This document shows, in pieces, positions 37,155 through 46,302 of a stretch of DNA of 64,000 nucleotides (the first letter of the stretch is position 1; each line of letters opens with the position of its first letter). The notes beneath the pieces are model-generated. The model made no database searches, had not been told where the DNA came from, and saw only the letters and a program-made list of their open reading frames with translations. The position numbers and the translations under genes are program-made. Source of the stretch: Sphaerimonospora thailandensis (GTDB lineage: Bacteria; Actinomycetota; Actinomycetes; Streptosporangiales; Streptosporangiaceae); the NCBI RefSeq assembly GCF_016863115.1, contig NZ_BOOG01000040.1, positions 1 through 64,000 of the forward strand, written 5' to 3'.

Positions 37155-38204
37155 TCACGGACGCGTCCCGGCGCCCGTGGTCACTTCCTTGATCCGGCCG
37201 CCTGCTCCCGACTCGGGCGCGAGCGGCGGCGTGTCCATGCCGGCCCCGCCGCGCATGCCCTCGATCACCGCGCGCAGGGCGTCCGTACCGCTGTGCCGGG
37301 GATCCCAGCCCAGCTCCGTGCGGGCCCGGGTCACGTCCATGATGGGCAGCCGCAGCGCCATCTCCATCAGACCGGGCGAGGCCGGGATCAGCCGCATGTG
37401 CCATCCCGCCGCGACCGCGCCCCTGGCCACCATCGACGGCATCGGGACCCGCCGCGCCCCGAACATCTCCGCCAGGACGGCCGGATCGATGACCGGGTCG
37501 GCGGCCAGGTTGAACGCACCCGAGACGGGCCGGGTGAGGGCCAGCCGGTACGCCTCGGCGGCGTCGGCGGTGTGCAGCGCCTGGAAGCACAGCCCGGGGA
37601 TGTCCGGGATGAACCTGATCAGGTCCGGCCGGACCAACCGCTGCGGCAGGAGAGTCCCGGCGAACAGCCGCCGCTGCTCGGTCGCGGACTCCCGCTTGAA
37701 GATGAACCCGGGCCGCATTCGGACCACGCGGATGTCGGGATGGTCGCGTTCGAACGTGTCGAGGACCCGTTCCACGTACGCCTTCTCCCGCCCGTAGGCG
37801 GCCCCCGGCCAGCCGTGCGTCGGCCAGTTCTCGTCGACCGGCCGGTCCTTGGGCCCCGGAGAGTAGGCGCCCACAGAGGACGCGTAGACGAGCACGGACA
37901 CCCCGGCCCGGGCGGCGGCTCGGAAAACCCGGACGCTGCCCAGCACATTGGTGTTCCAGGTAGTCACCGGATCGTGTGTCGGCTGGAACAGCCAGGCGAG
38001 GTGGACGACGGCATCGGCGTTGGAGAAGATCTCGCCGAGGTCGTCCTGGTAGACGTCGGCCTGCCGCCACTCGGTCTTGCCCGGCCGCCAGCCCGGCATC
38101 CGTCGCGCCACTCCGACGACCGAGGTGATCGTGGAATCGGACTCGAGGGCGCTGAGCAGGCTGGTTCCGACGTTACCGGTCGCACCGACCACGACAACTC
38201 GCAT
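37155..38204 (-). CDS. NAD-dependent epimerase/dehydratase family protein
   Basis: A 349-aa extended short-chain dehydrogenase. The N-terminal Rossmann motif VVVVGATGNVGTSLL (about residues 3-17) binds NAD(P). ADAVVHLAWLFQPTHD, LVYASSVGAYSPGP and the catalytic YGREK (Tyr/Lys) follow. Such proteins act on nucleotide sugars or on other carbonyl substrates; the exact one is unclear. A tail of ~40 residues (Gly/Pro/Glu-rich) is unlike the fold. The ATG at 38204 gives MRVVVVGATG. Confidence 0.88.
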   Translation of the reverse strand: MRVVVVGATGNVGTSLLSALESDSTITSVVGVARRMPGWRPGKTEWRQADVYQDDLGEIFSNADAVVHLAWLFQPTHDPVTTWNTNVLGSVRVFRAAARAGVSVLVYASSVGAYSPGPKDRPVDENWPTHGWPGAAYGREKAYVERVLDTFERDHPDIRVVRMRPGFIFKRESATEQRRLFAGTLLPQRLVRPDLIRFIPDIPGLCFQALHTADAAEAYRLALTRPVSGAFNLAADPVIDPAVLAEMFGARRVPMPSMVARGAVAAGWHMRLIPASPGLMEMALRLPIMDVTRARTELGWDPRHSGTDALRAVIEGMRGGAGMDTPPLAPESGAGGRIKEVTTGAGTRP

Positions 38205-38382
38205 GTTCCTCGCATTCCCGACAAAACGCCCAGCAAACCGGTCGGCATCCACCCAAGGCTCACCTGACCAGCGATCGGAGGTGTCAGCTTGGACATAGGT
38301 GGGAAATTCAGTGGTGGCGCGGGAATACCGATACCAACGAGGATGGAGTTCTCATTCTGGTCAGAGAGGCGGCACAAGGGAG

Positions 38383-39786
38383 ATGGCTCAGATCGTCGGT
38401 GGCGGGCGGCCCGTCAATGACGCCGAACGAAGGGTCATCGCGCACCTGCGTGACAACGCCCCTGACGACTGGCTGCTGCTGCACAACATCGAGGTGCCGC
38501 GCGGCGCCGACCTGTTCGAGGTCGATGTGGCGGTGCTCACCGACCACTCGCTCTGCGTCATCGACGTCAAGGGCGCACGCGGCCGGTTCCAGGTCACGGG
38601 GAACCGGTGGTTCCCCCAGCACCGGGAGGCCTTCGGATCCCCGGTCGCCAAGCTGCGGGGTACGGCGCGGGCGCTGAAGGGCCTGCTCATCGACGAGCAC
38701 CGTGAGCTGGAGCGGCTGTACGTCGACAACATCGTCGTGCTGACCGCACCCGGAGCCGTCCTCATCGACCCCACCGGCCGCGACGCCCGGCACGTCACCA
38801 ACCTCGCCGGCCTCATCGACATGCTCAGCGACGTGTCACGGGTCAGGCACGGCTGCAGCCGGGACGCCATGCCGTACCGCACCGCGATCCTCGAGGCGCT
38901 CAACGGGACCGTGCGCAGGCCCACCGCGCCGCCGAGATTCGGCAACTGGGAGGTCGAGGAGCAGCTCGGCGGCGACGACCGGGTCACCGAATATCGCGCG
39001 GTCAACGCGACCGCGGCGGCCGGCGAGACCGTCCTGCTGCGGGTCTATCGGGCCGACCCGATGGCGCCCGAGCGGCGGCGGGTGGCCGAGCAGCGGCGCA
39101 TCGCCAACGCCTACCAGGCGCTCGCGAAGATCCCGCCGCATCCCCGTGTCGTACGCTCCCGCGACTTCTTCGCGATCGACGACGAGAGCAGGTTCGTCCT
39201 CGTTCTCGACGACGTACACGGACAGGCGCTGCACCTGCATCTCACCGGGCGGAAGCTGGGCGTCACCGCCAAGCTCGGCGTGTTCGAGGACATGCTGGCC
39301 GGCCTCGCCCACGTGCACGCCAACAAGGTCATCCACCGTGCGCTCACCCCCGCGTGCGTGCTCGTGACCGACTCCGGCCACGCGATGCTCACCGGGTTCG
39401 ACTACGCCAAGCCGGGACAGCGCAAGCACACCGTGGCCAACGAGCTGCCCAACATCCTCGACGTCCACTACGTGGCGCCCGAGTGCCGGGCGAGGCCCGA
39501 CCGGATGACCACCGCGTCCGACGTCTACTCCGCCGGGGTGATCGCCTTTCAGCTGCTGACCGGCGAGCTGCCCACCCCCGGCGCGGATGCCGAGCCGGAC
39601 GCGGGCGGCGTCGCCCCGGAGATCATGGATCTGGTACGGCGCATGCGCGAGCCGACGCCGGGCAAGCGCCCCGACGCGGCGACCGCCCTGACCGAGCTGC
39701 GGCAGGCCCGAGATGCCCAGGGAAGCCACCGCCGACCGGTCATGGGCCGTCTCCGCAAGGCACTCCGCCGCCTCTCCCGCCGCTGA
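38383..39786 (+). CDS. NERD nuclease-domain protein fused to a degenerate (pseudo)kinase
   Basis: A 467-aa two-domain protein. The NERD domain (about 10-115) keeps the nuclease acids in EVDVAVLTDHSLCVIDVKG (Asp, then Asp-x-Lys). The rest (about 180-440) is a protein-kinase fold lacking key residues: the catalytic loop reads HRALTPACVL instead of HRDxKxxN, and GFD replaces DFG, while HYVAPE is kept. It should therefore be a pseudokinase. NERD and kinase modules also occur together in the phage-defence protein PglW. I used the ATG at 38383; GTG codons at 38311 and 38299 would add 24-28 residues. There is no membrane segment. Confidence 0.8.
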   Translation: MAQIVGGGRPVNDAERRVIAHLRDNAPDDWLLLHNIEVPRGADLFEVDVAVLTDHSLCVIDVKGARGRFQVTGNRWFPQHREAFGSPVAKLRGTARALKGLLIDEHRELERLYVDNIVVLTAPGAVLIDPTGRDARHVTNLAGLIDMLSDVSRVRHGCSRDAMPYRTAILEALNGTVRRPTAPPRFGNWEVEEQLGGDDRVTEYRAVNATAAAGETVLLRVYRADPMAPERRRVAEQRRIANAYQALAKIPPHPRVVRSRDFFAIDDESRFVLVLDDVHGQALHLHLTGRKLGVTAKLGVFEDMLAGLAHVHANKVIHRALTPACVLVTDSGHAMLTGFDYAKPGQRKHTVANELPNILDVHYVAPECRARPDRMTTASDVYSAGVIAFQLLTGELPTPGADAEPDAGGVAPEIMDLVRRMREPTPGKRPDAATALTELRQARDAQGSHRRPVMGRLRKALRRLSRR

Positions 39787-39882
39787 CCGGCGGTGCCGCC
39801 CGGGTGCCGCCGGGCCGCACGCCTTCAGGTGGTGAAACCGGGTCGAGGGTGCCGTGAAACCGGTACCGCCAAGAGTGAAGTC

Positions 39883-40926
39883 ATGACCACTACAGAACTC
39901 GACCGTGCCGGGAGCGTTGTCACCACTCCCGGCGGAACCGATCTGGCCGTACATGCCGAAGGGCTGGTCAAGACGTTCGGTGAGCACCGTGCCGTGGACG
40001 GCATCGACCTGGCCGTACGTCCTGGCGAGATCTTCGGCGTTCTCGGACCGAACGGCGCCGGCAAGACCACCATGCTGCGGATGCTGGCCACCCTGTTGAA
40101 GATCGACGCCGGTCGCGCCGAGATCTTCGGTGTCGACGTGGCCGGCAACCCGCACGTGATCCGGCAGTTGGTCGGCGTCACCGGGCAGTACGCGTCGGTC
40201 GACGAGAACCTGACCGCCCGCGAGAACCTCTGGCTCTTCGGCCGGCTGCTGGGGATCGCCTCTCCGCGCGCCCGGCGGATCGCCACCGAGCTGCTCGGGC
40301 AGTTCGGCCTGGAGGAGGCCGCGAACAAACCGATCGCGCAGTTCTCCGGCGGCATGCGGCGGCGCCTCGACCTGGCCGCCAGCCTGATCAGCAGACCACC
40401 GCTGATCTTCCTCGACGAACCGACCACCGGCCTCGACCCGCGCACCCGCGGCCAGATGTGGGACACCATCCGCAGCCTGATCTCCGATGGTTGCACGGTG
40501 CTGCTGACCACGCAGTACCTCGATGAGGCCGACCAACTCGCCGACCGGATCGCCGTCATCGACCGCGGCCGCAAGGTGGCCGAGGGAACCCCCGACGAAC
40601 TGAAGACCGCGGTCGGCAACTCCACCCTCCAACTGCTGCTCACCCAGCCGGGGGAGGTGCCCACCGCCGCTGAGGTCATCCGGCGCGTCCTCGGCTCCGA
40701 TCCCGTGTTCAGCCCGGAGCGGGGCCGACTCAACGTCGCCCTCGACCAGGCCGACCTCGCCGCCGACGTGCTGATCGCGCTGCGGACCGCCGGGGTCTCG
40801 ATCTCCTCGGTGAGCGTGGCCAAGCCCAGCCTGGACGAGGTGTTCCTCGCCCTCACCGGCCACGAGGCGGACGGAGACAGAGACAGCGACGGAGACGACG
40901 AGACCGGCACGGAGGAGAACCGATGA
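39883..40926 (+). CDS. ABC transporter ATP-binding protein, DrrA type
   Basis: A 347-aa ATPase of the daunorubicin-resistance/antibiotic-export class. Walker A GPNGAGKTT (about 61-69), FSGGMRRRLDLAASLI as signature, LIFLDEPTTGLDP as Walker B and the DrrA-type C-terminal extension with VAKPSLDEVFLALTG are all present. The last ~20 residues are Asp/Glu-rich. The stop overlaps the permease start by 4 bp (ATGA). It likely exports a hydrophobic compound or lipid. Confidence 0.95.
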   Translation: MTTTELDRAGSVVTTPGGTDLAVHAEGLVKTFGEHRAVDGIDLAVRPGEIFGVLGPNGAGKTTMLRMLATLLKIDAGRAEIFGVDVAGNPHVIRQLVGVTGQYASVDENLTARENLWLFGRLLGIASPRARRIATELLGQFGLEEAANKPIAQFSGGMRRRLDLAASLISRPPLIFLDEPTTGLDPRTRGQMWDTIRSLISDGCTVLLTTQYLDEADQLADRIAVIDRGRKVAEGTPDELKTAVGNSTLQLLLTQPGEVPTAAEVIRRVLGSDPVFSPERGRLNVALDQADLAADVLIALRTAGVSISSVSVAKPSLDEVFLALTGHEADGDRDSDGDDETGTEENR

Positions 40927-41762
40927 GCGCCATGATCGCACCCACCCGAGAGACCGTACGGGCCGCCGAGCGGGTGTCGGCCGCCCGGCGGCACGTATCG
41001 CTGGGCGAGACGCTGAGCCAGACCCTGGCGATGGCGTGGCGGGCACTCAAGAAGATGCGCCGCAACCCGGAGCAGTTCTTCGACGTGACGCTGCAGCCCC
41101 TCCTGTTCACCGCGATGTTCGCCTACATCTTCGGCGGCGCCATCTCCGGTGACGTGGCGAGCTATCTCCCGCTGCTGATCCCCGGCATCCTCGCCCAGAC
41201 CATCCTGACCACCTGCATGGCCACCGGGACGCAACTGCGCGAGGACATGGACAAGGGGGTCTTCGACCGGTTCAAGTCGTTGCCTATCGCCCGGATCGCG
41301 CCGCTGGCCGGCCCGATGGTGGCCGACCTGGTGCGCTACACGATCGCGGCGACCCTGACCTTCGGCATGGGCCTGCTGATCGGCTACCGGCCCGGTGGGG
41401 GCGCGCTCGGCGTGCTCGGCGCGATCCTGTTGGCGATCTTCACGGGCTGGTCGCTGGCCTGGGTCTTCACCTGGGTCGGCACGATCGCCCGGAGCGCCCA
41501 GGCCGTGCAGGGCATCTCCATGATGATCCTGTTTCCGCTGACCTTCCTGTCCAACGCGTTCGTCCCGGTCGAGACGCTGCCGGACTGGCTTGCCACGTTC
41601 GTCCGGGTCAACCCGGTCTCACACCTGGTCACGGCCGCCCGCGACCTGGCCAACGGCGCTCTCGTCACCGGAGAGGTGGCCTGGACGGTCCTGGCCTGCC
41701 TGGCCGTCATCACGATCTTCGCGCCGCTGTCCGTCCGCAGCTACAAGCGGCGGCACATGTGA
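40923..41762 (+). CDS. ABC-2 type transporter permease, DrrB type
   Basis: A 279-aa permease with six transmembrane segments (near 58-80, 85-110, 135-160, 165-190, 198-218 and 250-270) and the ABC-2 motif NAFVPVETLPDWLATFVRVNPVSH before the last helix. It pairs with the upstream ATPase through a 4-bp overlap. The terminator hairpin starts 12 bp after the stop. Its last 144 bp are overlapped antisense by the 3' end of the SARP gene. Confidence 0.93.
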   Translation: MSAMIAPTRETVRAAERVSAARRHVSLGETLSQTLAMAWRALKKMRRNPEQFFDVTLQPLLFTAMFAYIFGGAISGDVASYLPLLIPGILAQTILTTCMATGTQLREDMDKGVFDRFKSLPIARIAPLAGPMVADLVRYTIAATLTFGMGLLIGYRPGGGALGVLGAILLAIFTGWSLAWVFTWVGTIARSAQAVQGISMMILFPLTFLSNAFVPVETLPDWLATFVRVNPVSHLVTAARDLANGALVTGEVAWTVLACLAVITIFAPLSVRSYKRRHM

Positions 41763-44700
41763 GCCCGCACGGCGGACCTTCTCGACGAGTGCCCGTGCCT
41801 CGTCGAGAAGGTCCGAGCCAAGCCGATCGCCGTACTCGGCGCGCATGGCCGCGATCACGCCGGGCGCGGCCGCTTCGGCGTACGGCTCGATCCGCTCGAA
41901 GGCAAGGCTCGGCGCGAGGCGGTTGTAGGCGAACCGTTCAGCCAGCACCAGCAGCCCGACCGCGTCGCCGGGGGCCACGGCTCCGCGCAACACCCCCCAG
42001 ACGCCGAGCGCGAACAGAATCGATCCGCACGCCGGATAGTCGAGGAAAGCCCGAGGCCCAGGGCCGTCTTGTGCAGAGCCCTCAGCCAGCATGTCGCCCG
42101 CGCGGACGCCGGCGCAGAAGTGAAACAGCTCCTCGCCATACCGCAGGTCCGCCGGCCCCGATTGGTAAGCGTGGTAGGCGTGCGCCGTCAGGGCGAAGGC
42201 CTCGGCGTATACCGCCCACGGCTCGGCTCCGGTCCGCACTCCGGGTATGCGCAGGTCACGGGCTCGCTGGACGGCCAGGCGGCACTCCGCCAGAGCGGCG
42301 ACCGGGTCACCGCGCGAGAAGGCGAGCTCGGCAGCGCACAACGGGACGAACACCAGGCCGCCGATGACCGCCCCTACGTCGTTGATCCGGGTGATCTCCA
42401 TGAACTCGGCTTCCGCGATCGCGGGGTCTCCCTCGGCGAGCGCGGCGAGCAGCAGCACCGCGTGCAGCTGCGTCTCGTCGTCCGTGGCGCCGAGCCGGCT
42501 GAGGACCGGAAGGGCGGCCCGCGCGTGGTCGACCGCCCGCCGACGATCACCGAGCTGCATGGACAGGTGGGCCAGCACGGCGTGCAGGATCGCCCCGAAC
42601 CACGGCCCGTCGTTCTCGCGGACGAGCTCCAGTGCCCGCCTGGCCGCCGCGATCGCCCCCGGTGGATCGCCCGCATTCTCCAGGACCTGAGCGCTCAGTT
42701 GCGTCGCCATCAGCGCCACGTCACGATCGTCGCTCCGGCACAGCTCGGCGAGCCGGTGGCGGAACCCGGTGCCATCGGCCGGGTCATAGGCGTGCAGCAC
42801 CGTCGCCATCGCCGCGATCCGGGGGTCCGTCGTGTCCCGGAGGGGCAACCTGCCGAGCAGGCCACGCAACTCCTCGCCGTAACCGTCCGCGAGGGTCATC
42901 ACGTTTATGAGAACGACCAGCAGGGCTGCCCGGGTCGCCTCTTCGAGCTCCGGTGGCGGATGCCAGCCGGTGACGGCCTGCCTGATCGCATCTCTGAGCG
43001 CGATGATCCTCGGGTGGTCGCCCCGGATCGACCACAGCGTGCCCAGGCTGGCCAGCAGTTGCACCACGGTGGCCGGGTCGGGCTCACCAAGCGCGCGGCG
43101 GAGCAGATCGGCCAGGTTGCCCTCCTCGGCCCGCAGCGCGTCGACCGCCGCGAACTGGGCGGGGCCGAACAGTATGGCGGCGTTCGTCCAGGCGTAATCC
43201 ATCGCCCAGGCCCGCAGCGCGGCCCGCGCGGGCGCCTCCTCGCCGGTCTCCGTCAGCCGCACCCGGCCGAACTCCCTGACGGTCTCCAGCATCCGGTAGC
43301 GAAGGCCGTAGCCGGTCTCGCGGACGCTCAACAACGACTGCTCGGCCAGCGCCTGCACGGCATGCAGGGCATCCGGGCCCAGCACGTGCTCGGCGGCGGC
43401 CAGTGTGAACCCGTCGCCGAACAGCGACAGCCACCGCAGGGCCCGCCGTTCCGGCTCGTCCAGCAGGTTCCACGACCAGTCGATGACCGACAGCAGCGTC
43501 CGGTGCCGGTCGGGAGCTGTGCGATCGCCGCCGCGCAACAGGGCGAACCGGTCCGCCAGGCGCCGCGCGATCTCCTCCACCGACATCACCCGCACCTTGG
43601 CGGCGGCCAACTCGATCGCGAGCGGCAGCCCATCCAGACGTGCGACGACCTCACCGACCACCCGTTCGTCGATCCGTACATCGGGGCGCGCCGCCGTGGC
43701 GCGCTGACGGAACAGCTCCACCGCGTCGCCGGCGTCCAGCTGGCCGAGGAGATAGACCCGTTCGGCGGGGATCGACAAAATGGCGCGTGAGGTGATGAGC
43801 ACCCGCAGGTCCCGGGTGGTCGTGGACAGAAAAGCCACCAGGTCGGCGACGGCCTCGATCACGTGCTCGCAGTTGTCGAGGATCAGCAGCGCCGGGGCCT
43901 GGTCGAGATGCTGGGCGATCCTGGCCCGTACGTCGGATCGCTGCTTGGGGGTGAGGGCACGGCGCCCGCTGACCGAGTCGCGCACCCCGAGCGCCGCGCC
44001 CACCTCGCCGACCACGTCCTCGGGAGAGGAGACGCCGACGAGCTCGACGAAGTGAGCGACGGGCTGCGCGGCGTTCCTGCCGACGACGTGGGCCAGCCGC
44101 GTCTTGCCCAGCCCACCCGGACCGATGATGGAGACCACCCGGTTGGTCTGCAGCAGGGCGTGCACCGCGCGGATGTCGCCCTCGCGACCGAGCAACGAGG
44201 AGCCGTCGAACAGGACGCCCTCTCGCACCGGTCGATCCGCGACGATCAGTCCGGCGTGCACGCGAGCGAGCTCGGGCCCGGGATCGGCGCCGAGGCGCTC
44301 GGCCAGGCCCGCTCGATAGCGCTCGTAGCGCTCCAGCGCCGCGGCGGCGCCGCGCACAGCTGCCTCGCTGCGCAGCAGGCAGGCGAGCAGTTCCTCGTCG
44401 TGCGGCCGGTCGGCCGCGGCCTGCTCCAGCAGCGGCAACGCGCCCTCATGATCTCCGCCTCGGGCGCGGGCGACCGCCGACACGCGGTGCGCCTCGGCCA
44501 GCCGCCCCGCGGCGATCTCCCTCAGCTCCCCCAGCGGACCCGCGGCGGCTTCCATGCCGTCGGCTACGAGGCTCATGGCCGCTTCGGCGCGGCCGCGTGC
44601 GAGGGCCGCTTCGCCCCTGACCAGCGCGGCACGTGCCTGCTCCACCAGTACGCCCAGCAGCAGCGCGTCCACCTGCTCATCGGGAAGCCCCAGCCGGTAA

Positions 44701-44945
44701 CCGCGCGCGGTGCGCACCACGGCGTCGGCGGAGGTCACGGCCCGGGTCCGTGAGACGACCACCTGCAGCGCCTTCATGGGGTTGGCCGGCGGTTCGTCGG
44801 GCCACAGCTCGTCGACCAGGCGCTCGTCACCGGCTCCCGCCCGTCCATGCAGGACGAGCACCGCCAGCAGGGTCTGCGCGCGATCCCCGATCACACGGAC
44901 GCCTCGCCAGCGGACGCCGTCGAGGAGGGTCAGCGCTGGAACCAC
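41619..44945 (-). CDS. SARP-type regulator with BTAD, NB-ARC ATPase and TPR-like repeats
   Basis: A 1108-aa AfsR/SARP-like regulator. A winged OmpR-like DNA-binding domain (about 15-80, LVDELWPDEPPANPMKALQ) is followed by a BTAD region (about 90-240). The NB-ARC NTPase has P-loop GPGGLGKT (275-282), Walker B LLILDNCEHV and LPLAIELAAA. A long helical TPR-like C-terminus completes it. The GTG at 44945 is used. The C-terminal ~65 residues are encoded within and beyond the drrAB terminator, and the last 48 codons lie antisense to the permease gene. The tail after VEKVRR is therefore probably a lost-stop extension. Such regulators often control antibiotic or export genes; the convergent drrAB pair is the nearest candidate. 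Confidence 0.9.
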   Translation of the reverse strand: MVPALTLLDGVRWRGVRVIGDRAQTLLAVLVLHGRAGAGDERLVDELWPDEPPANPMKALQVVVSRTRAVTSADAVVRTARGYRLGLPDEQVDALLLGVLVEQARAALVRGEAALARGRAEAAMSLVADGMEAAAGPLGELREIAAGRLAEAHRVSAVARARGGDHEGALPLLEQAAADRPHDEELLACLLRSEAAVRGAAAALERYERYRAGLAERLGADPGPELARVHAGLIVADRPVREGVLFDGSSLLGREGDIRAVHALLQTNRVVSIIGPGGLGKTRLAHVVGRNAAQPVAHFVELVGVSSPEDVVGEVGAALGVRDSVSGRRALTPKQRSDVRARIAQHLDQAPALLILDNCEHVIEAVADLVAFLSTTTRDLRVLITSRAILSIPAERVYLLGQLDAGDAVELFRQRATAARPDVRIDERVVGEVVARLDGLPLAIELAAAKVRVMSVEEIARRLADRFALLRGGDRTAPDRHRTLLSVIDWSWNLLDEPERRALRWLSLFGDGFTLAAAEHVLGPDALHAVQALAEQSLLSVRETGYGLRYRMLETVREFGRVRLTETGEEAPARAALRAWAMDYAWTNAAILFGPAQFAAVDALRAEEGNLADLLRRALGEPDPATVVQLLASLGTLWSIRGDHPRIIALRDAIRQAVTGWHPPPELEEATRAALLVVLINVMTLADGYGEELRGLLGRLPLRDTTDPRIAAMATVLHAYDPADGTGFRHRLAELCRSDDRDVALMATQLSAQVLENAGDPPGAIAAARRALELVRENDGPWFGAILHAVLAHLSMQLGDRRRAVDHARAALPVLSRLGATDDETQLHAVLLLAALAEGDPAIAEAEFMEITRINDVGAVIGGLVFVPLCAAELAFSRGDPVAALAECRLAVQRARDLRIPGVRTGAEPWAVYAEAFALTAHAYHAYQSGPADLRYGEELFHFCAGVRAGDMLAEGSAQDGPGPRAFLDYPACGSILFALGVWGVLRGAVAPGDAVGLLVLAERFAYNRLAPSLAFERIEPYAEAAAPGVIAAMRAEYGDRLGSDLLDEARALVEKVRRAGSHVPPLVAADGQRREDRDDGQAGQDRPGHLSGDESAVGQVAGGRDQV
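41774..41814 (+). terminator. Strong hairpin terminator of the drrAB-type operon inside the SARP coding region
   Basis: A perfect 16-bp stem (GGACCTTCTCGACGAG, 9-nt loop tgcccgtgc) 12 bp after the permease stop. On the opposite strand the same bases encode the SARP residues DEARALVEKVR, so terminator and protein share sequence. Confidence 0.8.
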
Positions 44946-45065
44946 ACCCCCAGCCTACGGACGACTCGCGCGAGCCGAGCATGTCGATCCGGTCTCACGC
45001 CTGCATCCTCCCCGCGGGCATCGCAGTCGCGGAGCGTGCTGTCCTCGGCGCTCTTATCCCGTGCG

Positions 45066-45094
45066 CCCCGGACAAGCATCATGCTCGTCCGGGG
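45066..45094. repeat. Near-perfect inverted repeat upstream of the rhuM remnant
   Basis: CCCCGGACAAGCAT and ATGCTCGTCCGGGG pair over 13 of 14 positions with a single central base. It lies between the SARP start and the rhuM remnant. It may be a terminator or the edge of a former insertion; the flanking bases show no obvious duplication. Confidence 0.5.
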
Positions 45095-45152
45095 GCGTGT
45101 CAGGGGGACAGCTTTGCGAAACGTCTTATTGCCCCAGCTCATAGCTGGAAAG

Positions 45153-45818
45153 ATGCCGAGCTGGGAAGACCGAGACCCTGGAGAGGTAGACGACGTGGGT
45201 GGCGAGGGCGGGGAGCTCATCCTTTATCGGACGGAGGACGGGCGCTCCCAGATCCAGTTCCGCGCGATCGGCGGCACGGTCTGGTTGACACAGGCCGAGA
45301 TGGCCGAACTCTTCGACACGAGTCTCCAGAACATCAACCAGCGCATCAACGCGATCCTTCACGACAAAGAGTTGACCGAGGCAACTATCAACTCCAAGTT
45401 GATAGTTCGCCAGGAGGGTGCCCGGCAGGTCCGCCGGGAGGTGCTGGTCTACAACCTCGAAATGATCCTCGCGGTCGGCTATCGGGTGCGCTCGCCGCGC
45501 GGTATCCAGTTCCGGACCTGGGCGACCACCGTGCTCCGGGACTACCTCGTCAAGGGCTTCGTGCTGCATGACGAACGACTCAAGGAACCTGGCGGCTTCG
45601 ACTACTTCGACGAGCTGCTGGAGCGGATCCGGGAGATCCGCGCATCGGAGAAGCGCTTCTACCAGAAGATCCGCGACGTGTTCGCGGCCACAAGCGTCGA
45701 CTACGACGGCACATCCGAGACGGCGAGGACCTTCTTCGCGACCATCCAGAACAAGATGATCTATGCGGTGACTGGTCACACTGCCGCCGAGCTGATCATC
45801 CGTCGGGCGGATGCCACA
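45153..45818 (+). pseudogene. Truncated RhuM-family (virulence RhuM) gene
   Basis: The reading frame encodes the N-terminal two thirds of a RhuM protein: AIGGTVWLTQAEMAELFDTS, QNINQRINAILHDKEL, VLVYNLEMILAVGYRVRS, FRTWATTVLRDYLVKGFVLHDERL and the end of the helical part GHTAAELIIRRADAT. Family members continue for about 90 more residues (the PNMGLTSWKG region), and these are missing. After codon ACA at about 45818 the sequence becomes antisense to the ARMT1-like remnant, and the frame runs on to 45941 with unrelated residues. The start chosen is the ATG at 45153. RhuM proteins travel on islands and are linked to defence or virulence; this copy is probably inactive. Confidence 0.8.
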
Positions 45819-46255
45819 GTGGAGAGGGAAGCCAGGTGTCCGAGCGCGGCGAGCTCGTCGTCCACCGCCGGGCCGGCCAGCTCGGCGTTCTTGAGCGGGG
45901 CGAACGGATCGATCCCCTGCCAGGCTCCGGGCGAGAAGTAGCCGGTGGCGTCGAGCAACCTGCGGTAGAAATAGCTCTCCGCCCACAGGAACGGCGCCTC
46001 GCCCCACGGCATGCCGAACAGGTCCCGGCCCCACTCCTGCCACTGCGCGTAGTCGAGGGCGCTCTCATCCAGCGGCGTCAGGACGCCCGTCGTGCTTTCG
46101 ACGAGCAGTTGCTCAAGCCGCTGCCGCTCGGCCGGGCCGTACGGCAGTGCGTCGATCACCTGCCGGATGAGCCTCGGATGCCGTTCGTGGAAGACGCCCC
46201 AGGGGAAGGAGCCGGGTTCGTCGCTCCGGATCACGGGTGGGATCGCGCTGGACAC
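45776..46255 (-). pseudogene. Truncated ARMT1-like damage-control phosphatase (DUF89) gene
   Basis: The N-terminal ~140 residues match the actinobacterial DUF89/ARMT1 family as I know it: GSFPWGVFHERHPRLIRQV, WGRDLFGMPWGEAPFLWAES, YFYRRLLDATGYFSPGAWQG and DPFAPLKNAELA. The family is normally about 380-400 aa; the catalytic C-terminal domain is absent. Around 45816-45819 the sequence switches to the antisense of rhuM, giving a meaningless tail. The GTG at 46255 is the start. Loss of the catalytic part should make it non-functional. The companion phosphoketolase gene follows on the same strand upstream. Confidence 0.78.
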
Positions 46256-46302
46256 GTATGGGATCGTCTCATCGACCGCCGTACGGCCCGCACAGGACCT
46301 GA

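Noticed and set aside
45819-45941. C-terminal extension of the rhuM frame as a novel domain
   Set aside because: It is exactly antisense to recognisable ARMT1 coding sequence, so it has no independent origin.
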